Shown here: positions 35,892 to 44,067 of the stretch, piece by piece
How positions within the stretch are numbered: position 1 is the first letter of the stretch
Layout: the number at the start of each line of letters is the position of its first letter
NCBI GenBank assembly: GCA_020845495.1
Contig: JADLFM010000166.1
Coordinates: 186,001 to 250,000 of the forward strand
Reading direction: 5' to 3'
Length of the DNA: 64,000 bases
Source of the DNA: Chloroflexota bacterium
Lineage (GTDB): Bacteria > Chloroflexota > UBA6077 > JACCZL01
The notes under the pieces: model-generated
What the model was told of the DNA's origin: nothing
The model's database searches: none
What the model saw: only the letters and a program-made list of their open reading frames with translations
Program-made: the position numbers and the translations under genes

Positions 35892-37501
35892 GCCTGCCAG
35901 GCGTAGCCCTGGGCGAGCCGGGCAGGCGCGCTACCCCGACGCTGGCCGAACTCGTGGCGGCGGTGGCCGGTGCGACGCTGACTGCCGGCGACACGCCCGC
36001 TCAGGACCGTATCGTCGTGCCGGTCCGGCATCTGGCCGACGCCTGTGCCGCCGTCAACGAGGGGCTGAACGCCCCGCTCGCCATGATGGTCGGGTTGGAC
36101 GATCGGGCACGCTCGGGTGCGTTCAGACTGGTCTACGTCTTTTCGGCCGGAGATCGGTGGGTCAGCGTCGAGGCGGCGGTCGATCCAGGATGCTCGGAGT
36201 TTCCGTCAGTCACGCCGCGCCTGCCAGCCGCCCACTGGTACGAGCGGGAAGTCCAGGATCTGCTCGGGCTGGCGCCAATCGGGCACCCGGACCCGCGCCG
36301 CCTGGTCCTCCACGAGTCGTGGCCGGCGGGCAGCTATCCGCTGCGGAAGGACTTCGACCCCGCGGCGGCGAGCCCGGTCCAGTCCCCAGAGCCGCCGCGA
36401 TTCCATCATCTCCACGGAGAGGGCATCGTCGAGATCCCGGTCGGGCCGATCCATGCGGGGGTGATCGAGCCGGGGCATTTCCGCTTCGCGGCCGTTGGGG
36501 AGGTGGTGCTTCACCTGGAGGCACGCCTGTTCTTCACCCATCGGGGTGTCGAGAAGACTGCCGAGGGCCGGTCGGTGCGGCACGGCCTCCAGATCGCCGA
36601 GCGGGCCTGTGGCGTCTGTGCCTGCTCGCACGCGGTGTCGTACTGCCAGGCTGTCGAGTCGATTGCCGGGGCGGCGATTCCCGCGCGGGCGACAGCGCTA
36701 CGGACGATCTTCCTGGAGTTGGAGCGGCTCTACAACCACGTCGGCGATCTCGGCAACATGTGCTCGGGCGTCGGGTTCGCGGTCGGGACGAGCCAGGGCG
36801 CCCGGCTGAAGGAGGACCTTCAGCGCCTCAACGAGCGCCTGAGCGGGCATCGTTTCCTGCGGGGTATCTGTACGCTCGGTGGCGTCACGCGGGACGTGGA
36901 CGCTGAGGCGTGCCGCGATCTGCTGGCGACACTCGAACGCGTCGAAGATGGGACTCGTCGCTTCGTCGACCTGCTCCTCTCGACCGAGCCAGTCCTGGAG
37001 CGGCTCGCCGGGACCGGCGTCGTACCATCAGCAACGGCTCGCCTGTTCGGGACGGTCGGCGTGGCCGCCCGGGCGAGCGGCATCGACCGCGACGCTCGGC
37101 GGGACCGTCCGTATGCCGGCTATGGCGGGCTGCACGTCCCGGTCTCGCTGCACGAGGGCGGCGACGTCCTGGCGCGACTGCGGGTGCGAATCGACGAGAC
37201 GTTCGCGTCGTTCAGGCTCATTCAAGCGCTCGTCGAGGAGTTGTCGGATGGCCCGCTGGCGGTCGCGCTGCCGTCGTTGCCGGCGTACCGAGTCGGCATC
37301 GGCGTCACCGAGTCTCCACGCGGTGAGAACGTCCACTGGCTCCGGACCGGCCCGAACGGGACGATCGACCGCTATCGAATTCGGTCGGCGTCGTTCGCAA
37401 ACTGGCCGATCGTCACGATGGCGGTGCCGGGCAACATGGTGCCGGACTTCCCGCTCATCAACAAGAGCTTCGAATTGTGCTACGCCTGCCTGGATCGGTG
37501 A
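35888..37501 (+). CDS. hyfG: Group-4 [NiFe] hydrogenase-type large subunit (NuoC-NuoD fusion, HyfG/HycE-like)
   Basis: 537 residues. A NuoC-like N-terminal domain (HWYEREVQDLLGLAPIGHPDPRRLVLHESWPAGSYPLRKDF) is followed by a NuoD-like domain from about residue 175. Both metal-binding pairs of a [NiFe] site are present: RACGVCACSH (Cys241, Cys244) and ELCYACLDR at the very end (Cys531, Cys534). The Asp-Pro usually before the second pair is Glu-Leu. The protein stops at the Arg after CxxC, where maturation proteases cut HycE, so it has no removable tail. ATG at 35888 overlaps the hyfF stop; an upstream extension is unlikely. Confidence 0.93.
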   Translation: MSLPGVALGEPGRRATPTLAELVAAVAGATLTAGDTPAQDRIVVPVRHLADACAAVNEGLNAPLAMMVGLDDRARSGAFRLVYVFSAGDRWVSVEAAVDPGCSEFPSVTPRLPAAHWYEREVQDLLGLAPIGHPDPRRLVLHESWPAGSYPLRKDFDPAAASPVQSPEPPRFHHLHGEGIVEIPVGPIHAGVIEPGHFRFAAVGEVVLHLEARLFFTHRGVEKTAEGRSVRHGLQIAERACGVCACSHAVSYCQAVESIAGAAIPARATALRTIFLELERLYNHVGDLGNMCSGVGFAVGTSQGARLKEDLQRLNERLSGHRFLRGICTLGGVTRDVDAEACRDLLATLERVEDGTRRFVDLLLSTEPVLERLAGTGVVPSATARLFGTVGVAARASGIDRDARRDRPYAGYGGLHVPVSLHEGGDVLARLRVRIDETFASFRLIQALVEELSDGPLAVALPSLPAYRVGIGVTESPRGENVHWLRTGPNGTIDRYRIRSASFANWPIVTMAVPGNMVPDFPLINKSFELCYACLDR

Positions 37502-37508
37502 CATCGAC

Positions 37509-38462
37509 ATGCTACACGTCCTCCGAGCGGCCATCGCGGGCGGCCGCGTCACGACCACCTATCCGAGCATGCCCGAGACGGCTCCACCGGCATTTCGGGG
37601 TGCCCCCACGATCGATCCGGCGCGCTGCGACTGCTCGGCTGCCTGCGTGGATGCCTGCCCCGCGGCGGCGATCTCGCTGACGCCGGACCGCGGTCAGGGA
37701 CGCACCTGGCAACTCGATCTGGCCCGCTGCGTGTTCTGCGGCGAGTGCGCGCGTGCCTGCCCAAACGAGGCGCTAACGATGTCCGGGGCGTTCGAGCTTG
37801 CGACACACTCGCGCACCGACCTGTTGACGGTCGTCCATCACGGTCAGTCTGCGTCTTCCAGAGGAGCTTCCGAGCCAGTGGCTGGTTGGCAAACGCAGCC
37901 TGGCCAGTCAGGCCAGGAGAACAGCCACGGCCTGGTTGGACAGCGAGGCATGGCGGCGAAGGCTGAACGCAGCGGCCAGTTTGAAGATAATTCGGGCGAT
38001 CTCGGCGGGCGTCTCACCGACCGCCTTCAACGGCTGCTGCGGCGATCGCTGCACATCCGCCAACTGGACGCCGGCTCCGACAACGCCACCGAATGGGAGC
38101 TCCAGGCCCTCCTCAACCCGGTGTACGACGTCCAGAGGCTCGGCATCGACGTGGTGGCCTCGCCGCGTCACGCCGACCTGCTCTTTGTGACGGGGCCAGT
38201 CACCCGCAACCTCGACGCGGCGCTGAAGACGGCCTATGCGGCGATGCCGGCTCCCAGGCTCGTGGTAGCAGCGGGTGCCGAAGCATGCGGCGGGGGCGTC
38301 TGGCAGGGCAGCTACGCTCACGCGGGTGGTGTAGACCGGGTGCTACCCGTGGACGTCTACATCCCAGGCGATCCGCCGCGCCCGCAGGCGATCGTCTACG
38401 GCCTGCTCCTCACGCTTGACCGAGTGGAACAGAAGCGGTCGCGTACGGAGTTTTTCCGCTGA
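37509..38462 (+). CDS. hyfI: Two-cluster ferredoxin fused to a NuoB-like small subunit lacking all proximal-cluster cysteines (HyfH-HyfI fusion)
   Basis: 317 residues. Residues 35-90 form a HyfH-type ferredoxin: cluster 1 has the odd spacing CxC-x3-C-x3-CP (Cys40, 42, 46, 50); cluster 2 is canonical (Cys74, 77, 80, 84). A Gly/Ser/Gln-rich linker (about 110-168) leads to a NuoB/HyfI-like domain (LGIDVVASPRHADLLFVTGPVTRN, GGVDRVLPVDVYIPG). The four cysteines that normally hold the proximal cluster are replaced: SCNGCE is SDNATE (Asp191, Thr194), GxC is Glu258, and PGCPP is PGDPP (Asp288). The fold is kept but this cluster cannot form normally. It starts 7 bases after hyfG and ends the operon. 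Confidence 0.9.
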   Translation: MLHVLRAAIAGGRVTTTYPSMPETAPPAFRGAPTIDPARCDCSAACVDACPAAAISLTPDRGQGRTWQLDLARCVFCGECARACPNEALTMSGAFELATHSRTDLLTVVHHGQSASSRGASEPVAGWQTQPGQSGQENSHGLVGQRGMAAKAERSGQFEDNSGDLGGRLTDRLQRLLRRSLHIRQLDAGSDNATEWELQALLNPVYDVQRLGIDVVASPRHADLLFVTGPVTRNLDAALKTAYAAMPAPRLVVAAGAEACGGGVWQGSYAHAGGVDRVLPVDVYIPGDPPRPQAIVYGLLLTLDRVEQKRSRTEFFR

Positions 38463-38567
38463 AGCGTTGAACCGTCGACCGGGGTGACTGTCACGAGCAG
38501 TATCCTCTGCCTGTCGACCCGGTGTCTCCGGCGCGAGCGCTCCGGTATGCTCGGCTCCGCTCGTCGG

Positions 38568-38573
38568 TATACT
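38568..38573 (+). promoter_or_regulatory. -10 box before hemW
   Basis: TATACT in the 184-base gap after the hydrogenase-like operon. There is no clear -35. The start codon of hemW is 74 bases further on. Confidence 0.45.
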
Positions 38574-38646
38574 GTCATAAGGCGGCTGTCGTCCGCCGGC
38601 AGCCGTTCCCGGGCGCGAGCGCCGCTCTTTCAGAAATCTTCCGAGC

Positions 38647-39867
38647 ATGAACGAACCGAGCATCGGCCTCTACGTCCACTTTCCGTACTGCGTCTCGATC
38701 TGCTCGTACTGCGACTTCGATCGGCAAGCGACCGGGTTCGGGTCGATCCCGCGCTACGTCGAGGCGGTCGCGGCCGAGATCGAGCGGCAGCAGCGGCGGC
38801 CGGTCCACAGCATCTTCTTCGGCGGCGGCACCCCGAGCCTGATGACGCCCGCGCAGGTCCGAGCGGTGCTCGACGCGGCAGGCCGGACGTTCGACCTGCT
38901 GCCTGGTTGTGAGATCACGCTGGAGGCGAACCCCGGCGAGTGCACTGAAGACCGGCTTGGCGGCTTCCGTGCGGCCGGCATCAACCGCCTGAGTATCGGG
39001 GTCCAGAGCCTCGACGACCGGACGCTCGCCGCGCTCAGCCGCCGGCACACCGCCGATGAGGCGCGGGCGGCGGTACGGGCGGCGCGTGCAGCCGGCTTCG
39101 AGAACCTGAGCCTCGACTTCATGCTCGGGCTGGCGGGAATGTCCGTCGACTGTTGGAGAGAGACCCTTCGGGCGGCGCTCGAGCTTCAGCCCGAGCACTT
39201 GTCCTGCTACATCCTGACCGTCGACGAGCGAGTCCCGATGGGCCGGGCGGTGGCGCGGGGTCAGCTCGTCCTGCCGAGCGACGACGACGTGGCCGAGCAG
39301 TATCTCGCAACCCAGGACGTGCTTGGGCGGGCGGGCTACGAGCAGTACGAGGTCTCGAACTGGGCGAAACCGGGGCGGCAGAGCCGCCATAACCTGACCT
39401 ACTGGCGCGACGAGCCGTACGTCGGAGTGGGGGCCGGAGCGGCCGGCTGGATCGACGATGTCCGCTACAAGAACACGCCCTCGCCACGTCATTACATGGC
39501 GTCGGTGGCGCAGGGGACGGCCGCCCGGGTCGAGGAGGAACGGCCGAGCCGCGTGATTCGCCTGACCGACGCGCTGGCGCTCGGGCTGCGGCTGCGCGAG
39601 GGACTCGAGGTCGAGGCACTCAGCCGCCGCCTCGGCCTCGACGTGCGCGCGCTCATCGCCGAGCCGCTACGTGAGCTCGTGGCTGGCGGCCGGCTGGAGT
39701 GGATTCGTACTGATGCCAGGGAGCGGCTGCGGGTGACGACGGACAGCGTCCTGCTGACGAACGAGATCCTGCTCCGGCTGGACGCAGCGATAGCGGAGTG
39801 CGCCGAGATGCAAGCAGTGGCCGAGGTGCAGGGGGACTCGAGGCTGCCCAAGTTGGCCACGCTGTAA
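38647..39867 (+). CDS. hemW: Radical SAM heme chaperone HemW (coproporphyrinogen oxidase-like)
   Basis: 406 residues. The radical SAM motif CxxxCxYC is CVSICSYCDF near residue 20, followed by FFGGGTPSLM, NPGECTEDRLGGFRAAGINRLSIGVQS and LSLDFMLGLAGM. The HemW-specific SRHNLTYWRDEPYVGVGAGAAG is present, along with the C-terminal HemN winged domain. Members with CxxxCxYC but lacking the extra Cys of HemN act as heme chaperones rather than oxidases. There is no ribosome site of note before the ATG. Confidence 0.93.
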   Translation: MNEPSIGLYVHFPYCVSICSYCDFDRQATGFGSIPRYVEAVAAEIERQQRRPVHSIFFGGGTPSLMTPAQVRAVLDAAGRTFDLLPGCEITLEANPGECTEDRLGGFRAAGINRLSIGVQSLDDRTLAALSRRHTADEARAAVRAARAAGFENLSLDFMLGLAGMSVDCWRETLRAALELQPEHLSCYILTVDERVPMGRAVARGQLVLPSDDDVAEQYLATQDVLGRAGYEQYEVSNWAKPGRQSRHNLTYWRDEPYVGVGAGAAGWIDDVRYKNTPSPRHYMASVAQGTAARVEEERPSRVIRLTDALALGLRLREGLEVEALSRRLGLDVRALIAEPLRELVAGGRLEWIRTDARERLRVTTDSVLLTNEILLRLDAAIAECAEMQAVAEVQGDSRLPKLATL

Positions 39868-39904
39868 GCGAATCCCGCCCGGAAAGCGAGAACGCGCTCG
39901 TGCG

Positions 39905-40942
39905 TCAGTGAACGCGAACGCGCAGCCGGTCGCAGAGGGCCAACAACTCGCCGGCACGGCCGGGCGGCAGTGCCTCGCGGATGGCTCGCTCGAGCGCGGC
40001 GAAGCGCTCATCGACCATCTCTTGCGCCCGTTCGTGGGCCCCGAGCCGGTCCATCAGGTGGACCAGGCGCTCGACCTGTTCATCGGGGAGAGGCGCCGGG
40101 GCGGCGAGGCTGCCTAGGATCTCCTTGCGCGTCGGGTCGTCTGCCATATCGAGGGCGAGGACCATCGGCAGCCCCTTCTTGCGGCTGCGAACGTCGTCGC
40201 GAATTGGCTTGCCGGTCTGCTTCGGATCGCCCCAGACGCCGAGCAAGTCGTCCTGGAACTGGAAGGCAAGCCCGAGCTCACGGCCGAAGCGGGCGCACGC
40301 GTCGATGGACGCATCGTCGGCACGGGCGGCCCATGCTCCCAGCGCTGCCGAGCAGGAAATGAGCGCGCCGGTCTTACGCTCGATCATGGCCTCGTAGAGT
40401 GCAAACGAGACGTCCCCAAACGACTCGAGCTCCAGGTCGAGGAACTGGCCTTCACACAGCCGCACGCAGGTCTGGTTGAGCAGTCGGACCGCCTGAGCGA
40501 GATGAGGGTGGGCATCGGCGTGATCGACGAGGGCAAGCTGAGCCAGCGAGAAGAGCGCATCCCCGACGTTGATCCCCTGGGCCGCGCCCCAGAGCTTCCA
40601 GACGGTATCTCGACCCCGGCGTTGATCGCTCTTGTCTTGAATGTCGTCGTGGACGAGCGAGAAGTTGTGAATCAACTCCACAGCGACGGCCGGTCCGCGC
40701 GCCGCTTCAGGAGAGCCACCGAATGCTTCACAGGTCAGAACCGTCAAGGCCGGACGAACCCGCTTGCCACTGGCGGCCGGGCGGGCGAGCGCGACACCGT
40801 TGGGGTCGCACCAGCCGTGGTGGTACGCCATCATCTGGTAGAACCGATCGACCGGGCTGGCCGGGGAGGTCAGGTACGGCCGCATCCAGGCGTCGATGGT
40901 CGCGCTCAGCTTGGAGAGTCGCTCGTCAATGATTGTCGCCAC
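39905..40942 (-). CDS. Polyprenyl (farnesyl/geranylgeranyl) diphosphate synthase
   Basis: 345 residues, all-helical trans-prenyltransferase. First Asp-rich motif VHDDIQDKSDQRRGRDTVW, second FQFQDDLLGVWGD, with KTGALISCSAALGA and the GKRVRPALTVLTCEAFGG substrate region. Chain length cannot be fixed from sequence alone. The GTG at 40942 lies 7 bases after the -10 box TGCTATACT, so the message should begin at the start codon. It is divergent from miaA with only 20 bases between the start codons. Confidence 0.93.
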   Translation of the reverse strand: MATIIDERLSKLSATIDAWMRPYLTSPASPVDRFYQMMAYHHGWCDPNGVALARPAASGKRVRPALTVLTCEAFGGSPEAARGPAVAVELIHNFSLVHDDIQDKSDQRRGRDTVWKLWGAAQGINVGDALFSLAQLALVDHADAHPHLAQAVRLLNQTCVRLCEGQFLDLELESFGDVSFALYEAMIERKTGALISCSAALGAWAARADDASIDACARFGRELGLAFQFQDDLLGVWGDPKQTGKPIRDDVRSRKKGLPMVLALDMADDPTRKEILGSLAAPAPLPDEQVERLVHLMDRLGAHERAQEMVDERFAALERAIREALPPGRAGELLALCDRLRVRVH

Positions 40943-40948
40943 GAGGCG

Positions 40949-40957
40949 AGTATAGCA
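40949..40957. promoter_or_regulatory. Shared -10 element for two divergent leaderless genes
   Basis: On the minus strand TGCTATACT, an extended -10 whose start point falls on the GTG of the polyprenyl synthase (40942). On the plus strand the same bases give TATAGC (40951-40956), whose start point falls on the miaA ATG (40963). Both promoters must fit in the 20-base gap. Confidence 0.55.
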
Positions 40958-40962
40958 CTGGC

Positions 40963-41913
40963 ATGATGGACACCACGCGCCCCAGGAGCGGACCGCTCGT
41001 CGTCATCACCGGCCCAACCGGGGTCGGCAAGACGGCGCTCTCGATTGCCCTGGCGGGGCATTTCGGCGGCGAAGTCGTCTCGGCCGACTCGCGCCAGGTG
41101 TACCGCTACATGGACATCGGGACGGCCAAGCCCACGCCGCGGCAGCGGGCGCAGGCTCCCCATCACCTGATCGACTACGTCGATCCGGACGAGCCGTACT
41201 CGGTCGTCCGCTACCGTGACGACGCCGACGCGGTGCTGGCCGACCTCGGACGGCGCGGCCAGATTGGCTGGATCGTGGGCGGAACCTGGCACTACCTCCA
41301 GGCGCTCGTCGATCGGATCGAGCCGCCGCGGGTGGCGCCCGATCCGGCCCTGCGGGCGGCCCTGGAGCGGGAAGCGGCCGAGCGCGGTCCGGCCGCGCTC
41401 CATGCCCGCCTCGCCGCGCTCGACCCGGTCGCCGCTGCTGCCATCGACCCGGCCAACGTACGGCGGGTGGTGCGGGCCATCGAGGTGACGCAAGCCCTGG
41501 GCGAACCGTTCTCGGCGGCCGGGCGGCGACGGTCAGAGCCGCTTCCGGCGCTGCGGCTCGTGCTGACGCTGCCTCGGCCCCGCCTGTACGAACTGGTGGA
41601 CCGCCGAGTCGATGAGATGGTGGCGGCTGGCTGGCTCGACGAGGTGCGGGCGCTGCTGGCGCGCGGCTACGACGAGGGCCTCCCCTCGATGTCGTCGACC
41701 GGATACCGCGAGATGTTGGCGGCGTTGAAGGGTCGGATGCCGCTGGCCGAGGCCGTCCAGCGAACGAAATGGTCGACGCACGGCTACATTCGTCGGCAAG
41801 AGGTCTGGTTGCGGCGCCAGGGCGGCTACGAGTGGATCGAAGCAGGGCCGGACGGGTACGCTCGGGCCGCGGCGCTGGTCGAGCGGTTCCTGACCGAGAC
41901 CCGGCGCGGCTGA
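40963..41913 (+). CDS. miaA: tRNA dimethylallyltransferase
   Basis: Adds the isopentenyl group to A37 of tRNAs reading UNN codons. 316 residues from the ATG at 40963: P-loop VITGPTGVGKTALSIALA, then VSADSRQVYRYMDIGTAKPT, GGTWHYLQAL, and the C-terminal STGYREMLAALKG and KWSTHGYIRRQEVW (canonical RQ-T/W). The frame is open to 40933, but this would cross the divergent promoter. It uses dimethylallyl diphosphate, the same precursor pool as the prenyl synthase next door. Confidence 0.94.
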   Translation: MMDTTRPRSGPLVVITGPTGVGKTALSIALAGHFGGEVVSADSRQVYRYMDIGTAKPTPRQRAQAPHHLIDYVDPDEPYSVVRYRDDADAVLADLGRRGQIGWIVGGTWHYLQALVDRIEPPRVAPDPALRAALEREAAERGPAALHARLAALDPVAAAAIDPANVRRVVRAIEVTQALGEPFSAAGRRRSEPLPALRLVLTLPRPRLYELVDRRVDEMVAAGWLDEVRALLARGYDEGLPSMSSTGYREMLAALKGRMPLAEAVQRTKWSTHGYIRRQEVWLRRQGGYEWIEAGPDGYARAAALVERFLTETRRG

Positions 41914-41941
41914 TACGTCAACTCTGCGAGGTGAACGTTCC

Positions 41942-42766
41942 GTGCCCGAATTTGTCAAATCGCATGGCCTCGGAAACGACTACATCGTCCTCCGGCCGTC
42001 GAGCCGCATCCCGGAGCTGACCGAGGGGGCGATCAAGCTGATCTGCCACCGCAACTACGGAGTCGGCTCAGACGGCATCCTACTCGCGACTGAGTCGTCG
42101 AGGGCCGACTTCGGGCTGCGGATTCTCAACCCGGATGGCAGCGAGGCCGAGAAAAGCGGCAACGGCGTCCGAATCTTCGCCAAGTACCTCTTCGACCACG
42201 GCTTCACGAAGGCCGAGTCGTTCACCATCGAGACGCCAGGTGGAATCGTCCACGCCACCCTTCGGCTTGTCGACAGCCGGATCGCCGATATCACGGTCGA
42301 CATGGGCGCGGCCACCGTCGACGAAGGACTGACCGTGATCGAGGTGGACGGGGAGCGCCACACCATCACCTCGGTGTCAGTTGGCAACCCCCACTGCGTC
42401 GAGATCGTGCCGGACCTCGCAGCGGTCGACTTCACTCGGCTCGGTCCGAAGTTCGAGCATCACCCGGCCTTCCCGAATCGAACGAACGTCCAGTTCGCGC
42501 AGGTGCTCTCCTCCTCTGAGGTACGAATTCGGATCTGGGAGCGGGGGGCCGGCGAGACGCTGGCGTCCGGATCGAGCTCGTGCGCGGTCGCAGCAGCGTG
42601 TTTCCATCACGGGCTGATCGACCGCGACGTCACGATCTCGATGGACGGCGGTCAACTCAAGATTCGGTTGGCCGAGGACGGCGAGATCTGGATGACCGGC
42701 CCGGTCGAAGAGGTCTGTAGTGGCGATTTGAGCGATGACCTGATCCGACGGCTGCGGCAGGCGTAG
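41942..42766 (+). CDS. dapF: Diaminopimelate epimerase-family protein with Ser at both catalytic Cys positions
   Basis: 274 residues, the normal DapF length, with the two-lobed fold and family blocks HGLGNDYIV, NPDGSEAEKSGNGVRIFAKYL, VSVGNPHCVEIV and ERGAGETLASGSSSC. DapF interconverts LL- and meso-diaminopimelate using two Cys. Here the first (CGNG) is Ser72 (KSGNG) and the second (ACG) is Ser209 (ASGSS). The rest is well kept and a dapL gene lies 1.3 kb away, so it is probably expressed and folded. It may be a variant epimerase or have another substrate. GTG start. Confidence 0.88.
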   Translation: MPEFVKSHGLGNDYIVLRPSSRIPELTEGAIKLICHRNYGVGSDGILLATESSRADFGLRILNPDGSEAEKSGNGVRIFAKYLFDHGFTKAESFTIETPGGIVHATLRLVDSRIADITVDMGAATVDEGLTVIEVDGERHTITSVSVGNPHCVEIVPDLAAVDFTRLGPKFEHHPAFPNRTNVQFAQVLSSSEVRIRIWERGAGETLASGSSSCAVAAACFHHGLIDRDVTISMDGGQLKIRLAEDGEIWMTGPVEEVCSGDLSDDLIRRLRQA

Positions 42767-42930
42767 CAACCGTCTCCGTCATCGCTACGACTCAGTCGGA
42801 TGGCTGGCCGGGTGCGAGTAGCGGACCAAGAGCGGTCGCCGAGGTGAGCGCGTGCCTCTTCCTCTCGGTTCGGGATCATCAGACGAGCCGGGAGGTGACG
42901 CACGCTCACCTTGGGAGGCACGCAGAACGT

Positions 42931-43962
42931 TCACGGACCGGGGCTGCCCCCAGGCTGGCCGGCGCGGCGACTGGTGCGACCCAGGCCCCAGACGAGCCAG
43001 GTCGCCGCCTGCCCCACGAGGAGCAGGCCCACGAACGGGAGCGTGACGAGCGCGTGCGCGTACAGACGGTTCTCCCGGCGGTGACCGCGGTCGGCCAGTT
43101 CGAGCCGGCCGAGACGTGGGTTAGCGGTGGGGTACACGATCTTGACTTCGTCGCCGTCGGTCAGACCGGCGACGCTCTCTGGGGTCACGTCGTCCACGGT
43201 TACGACCGGCTGGTCCCGACCGGCGGGCACGAAGCGGAGCAGCACGCGCACAAAGGGCCGGGGCAGGTCCATCGTCAGCGTCTGCGTAGACCCTCCATAC
43301 CGGGTGTGGCCAACGGAGCGGATCGTCTGCGATTCCTGGAGCGTTGCCGCGGCTGAGGCGACCGGGTCCGTCGGCGGCGGAACCAGATCGGCCGTGCCCA
43401 GCAAGGAGAGCGGTAGGAGTTGGAGCATCAGGAGATGCACCAACAGCAGGCCGAGCTTGCGGGGATCACGCGTAAAGAAGCCCGGCCACCACCTGCGCCA
43501 CGTCGCCAGGATGACCCAGGCCAGGAGGAGCACGTCGAGCAGGATCCCCGACTCTCGGAGCCCTTCCCATAGCGGTCCGAAGGCAACGTCCGCGAGCGGC
43601 TGGTCTGCAAATCGGGCGGCGTCCGGAAGCGGTGGGAAGTAGCGTACCCGGACCTGCGCGCCCGGCCGGAGCTGGTCGTAGTCGTCAAGGCTGGTCGGGA
43701 GGGGCACGGTCACGCCGTCACGCCAGCGCCGCGGCTGCCACGGGATCGCGAGCGCTCGGTCGTCGTCGGGCGTGAAATGGACGACGACCTCGCGGACCGG
43801 ACGCCAGTAGGGGTCGATGAGCCGCTCGACGCTCTCCCGCTTGTCGACGACGACGCCGTCCGTGACCTGGCAACTGGCATCGGCCACCAACACGCCGACG
43901 GTCGCGGCCGCCAGACCAAGCAGCAACCTGACACTCGGGAGGCGCCCCGGCCGCCGAGTCAT
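42931..43962 (-). CDS. DUF3592-like membrane protein
   Basis: 343 residues. About four membrane helices: an N-terminal one (LLLGLAAATVGVLVADAS), two central ones (LLDVLLLAWVILATW and LGLLLVHLLMLQLLPLSLLG) and a C-terminal one (ALVTLPFVGLLLVGQAATWLVWG). Two extracytoplasmic beta-rich segments each show the pattern of DUF3592 (ARVRYFPPLPDAARF-type and VKIVYPTANPRLGRLE). No enzyme motif is seen, and function is unknown. It lies between dapF (convergent) and dapL (same strand). Confidence 0.7.
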   Translation of the reverse strand: MTRRPGRLPSVRLLLGLAAATVGVLVADASCQVTDGVVVDKRESVERLIDPYWRPVREVVVHFTPDDDRALAIPWQPRRWRDGVTVPLPTSLDDYDQLRPGAQVRVRYFPPLPDAARFADQPLADVAFGPLWEGLRESGILLDVLLLAWVILATWRRWWPGFFTRDPRKLGLLLVHLLMLQLLPLSLLGTADLVPPPTDPVASAAATLQESQTIRSVGHTRYGGSTQTLTMDLPRPFVRVLLRFVPAGRDQPVVTVDDVTPESVAGLTDGDEVKIVYPTANPRLGRLELADRGHRRENRLYAHALVTLPFVGLLLVGQAATWLVWGLGRTSRRAGQPGGSPGP

Positions 43963-44067
43963 GGACCCTCCAGCGCTCCGTCTGGCAGTCGGCGCCCCGT
44001 CACCACCTGGCGAACCAGTATGGAGTGGGCACCGACTGCGGCGAAATGTTCTTCGCCTCAGCCCAGA

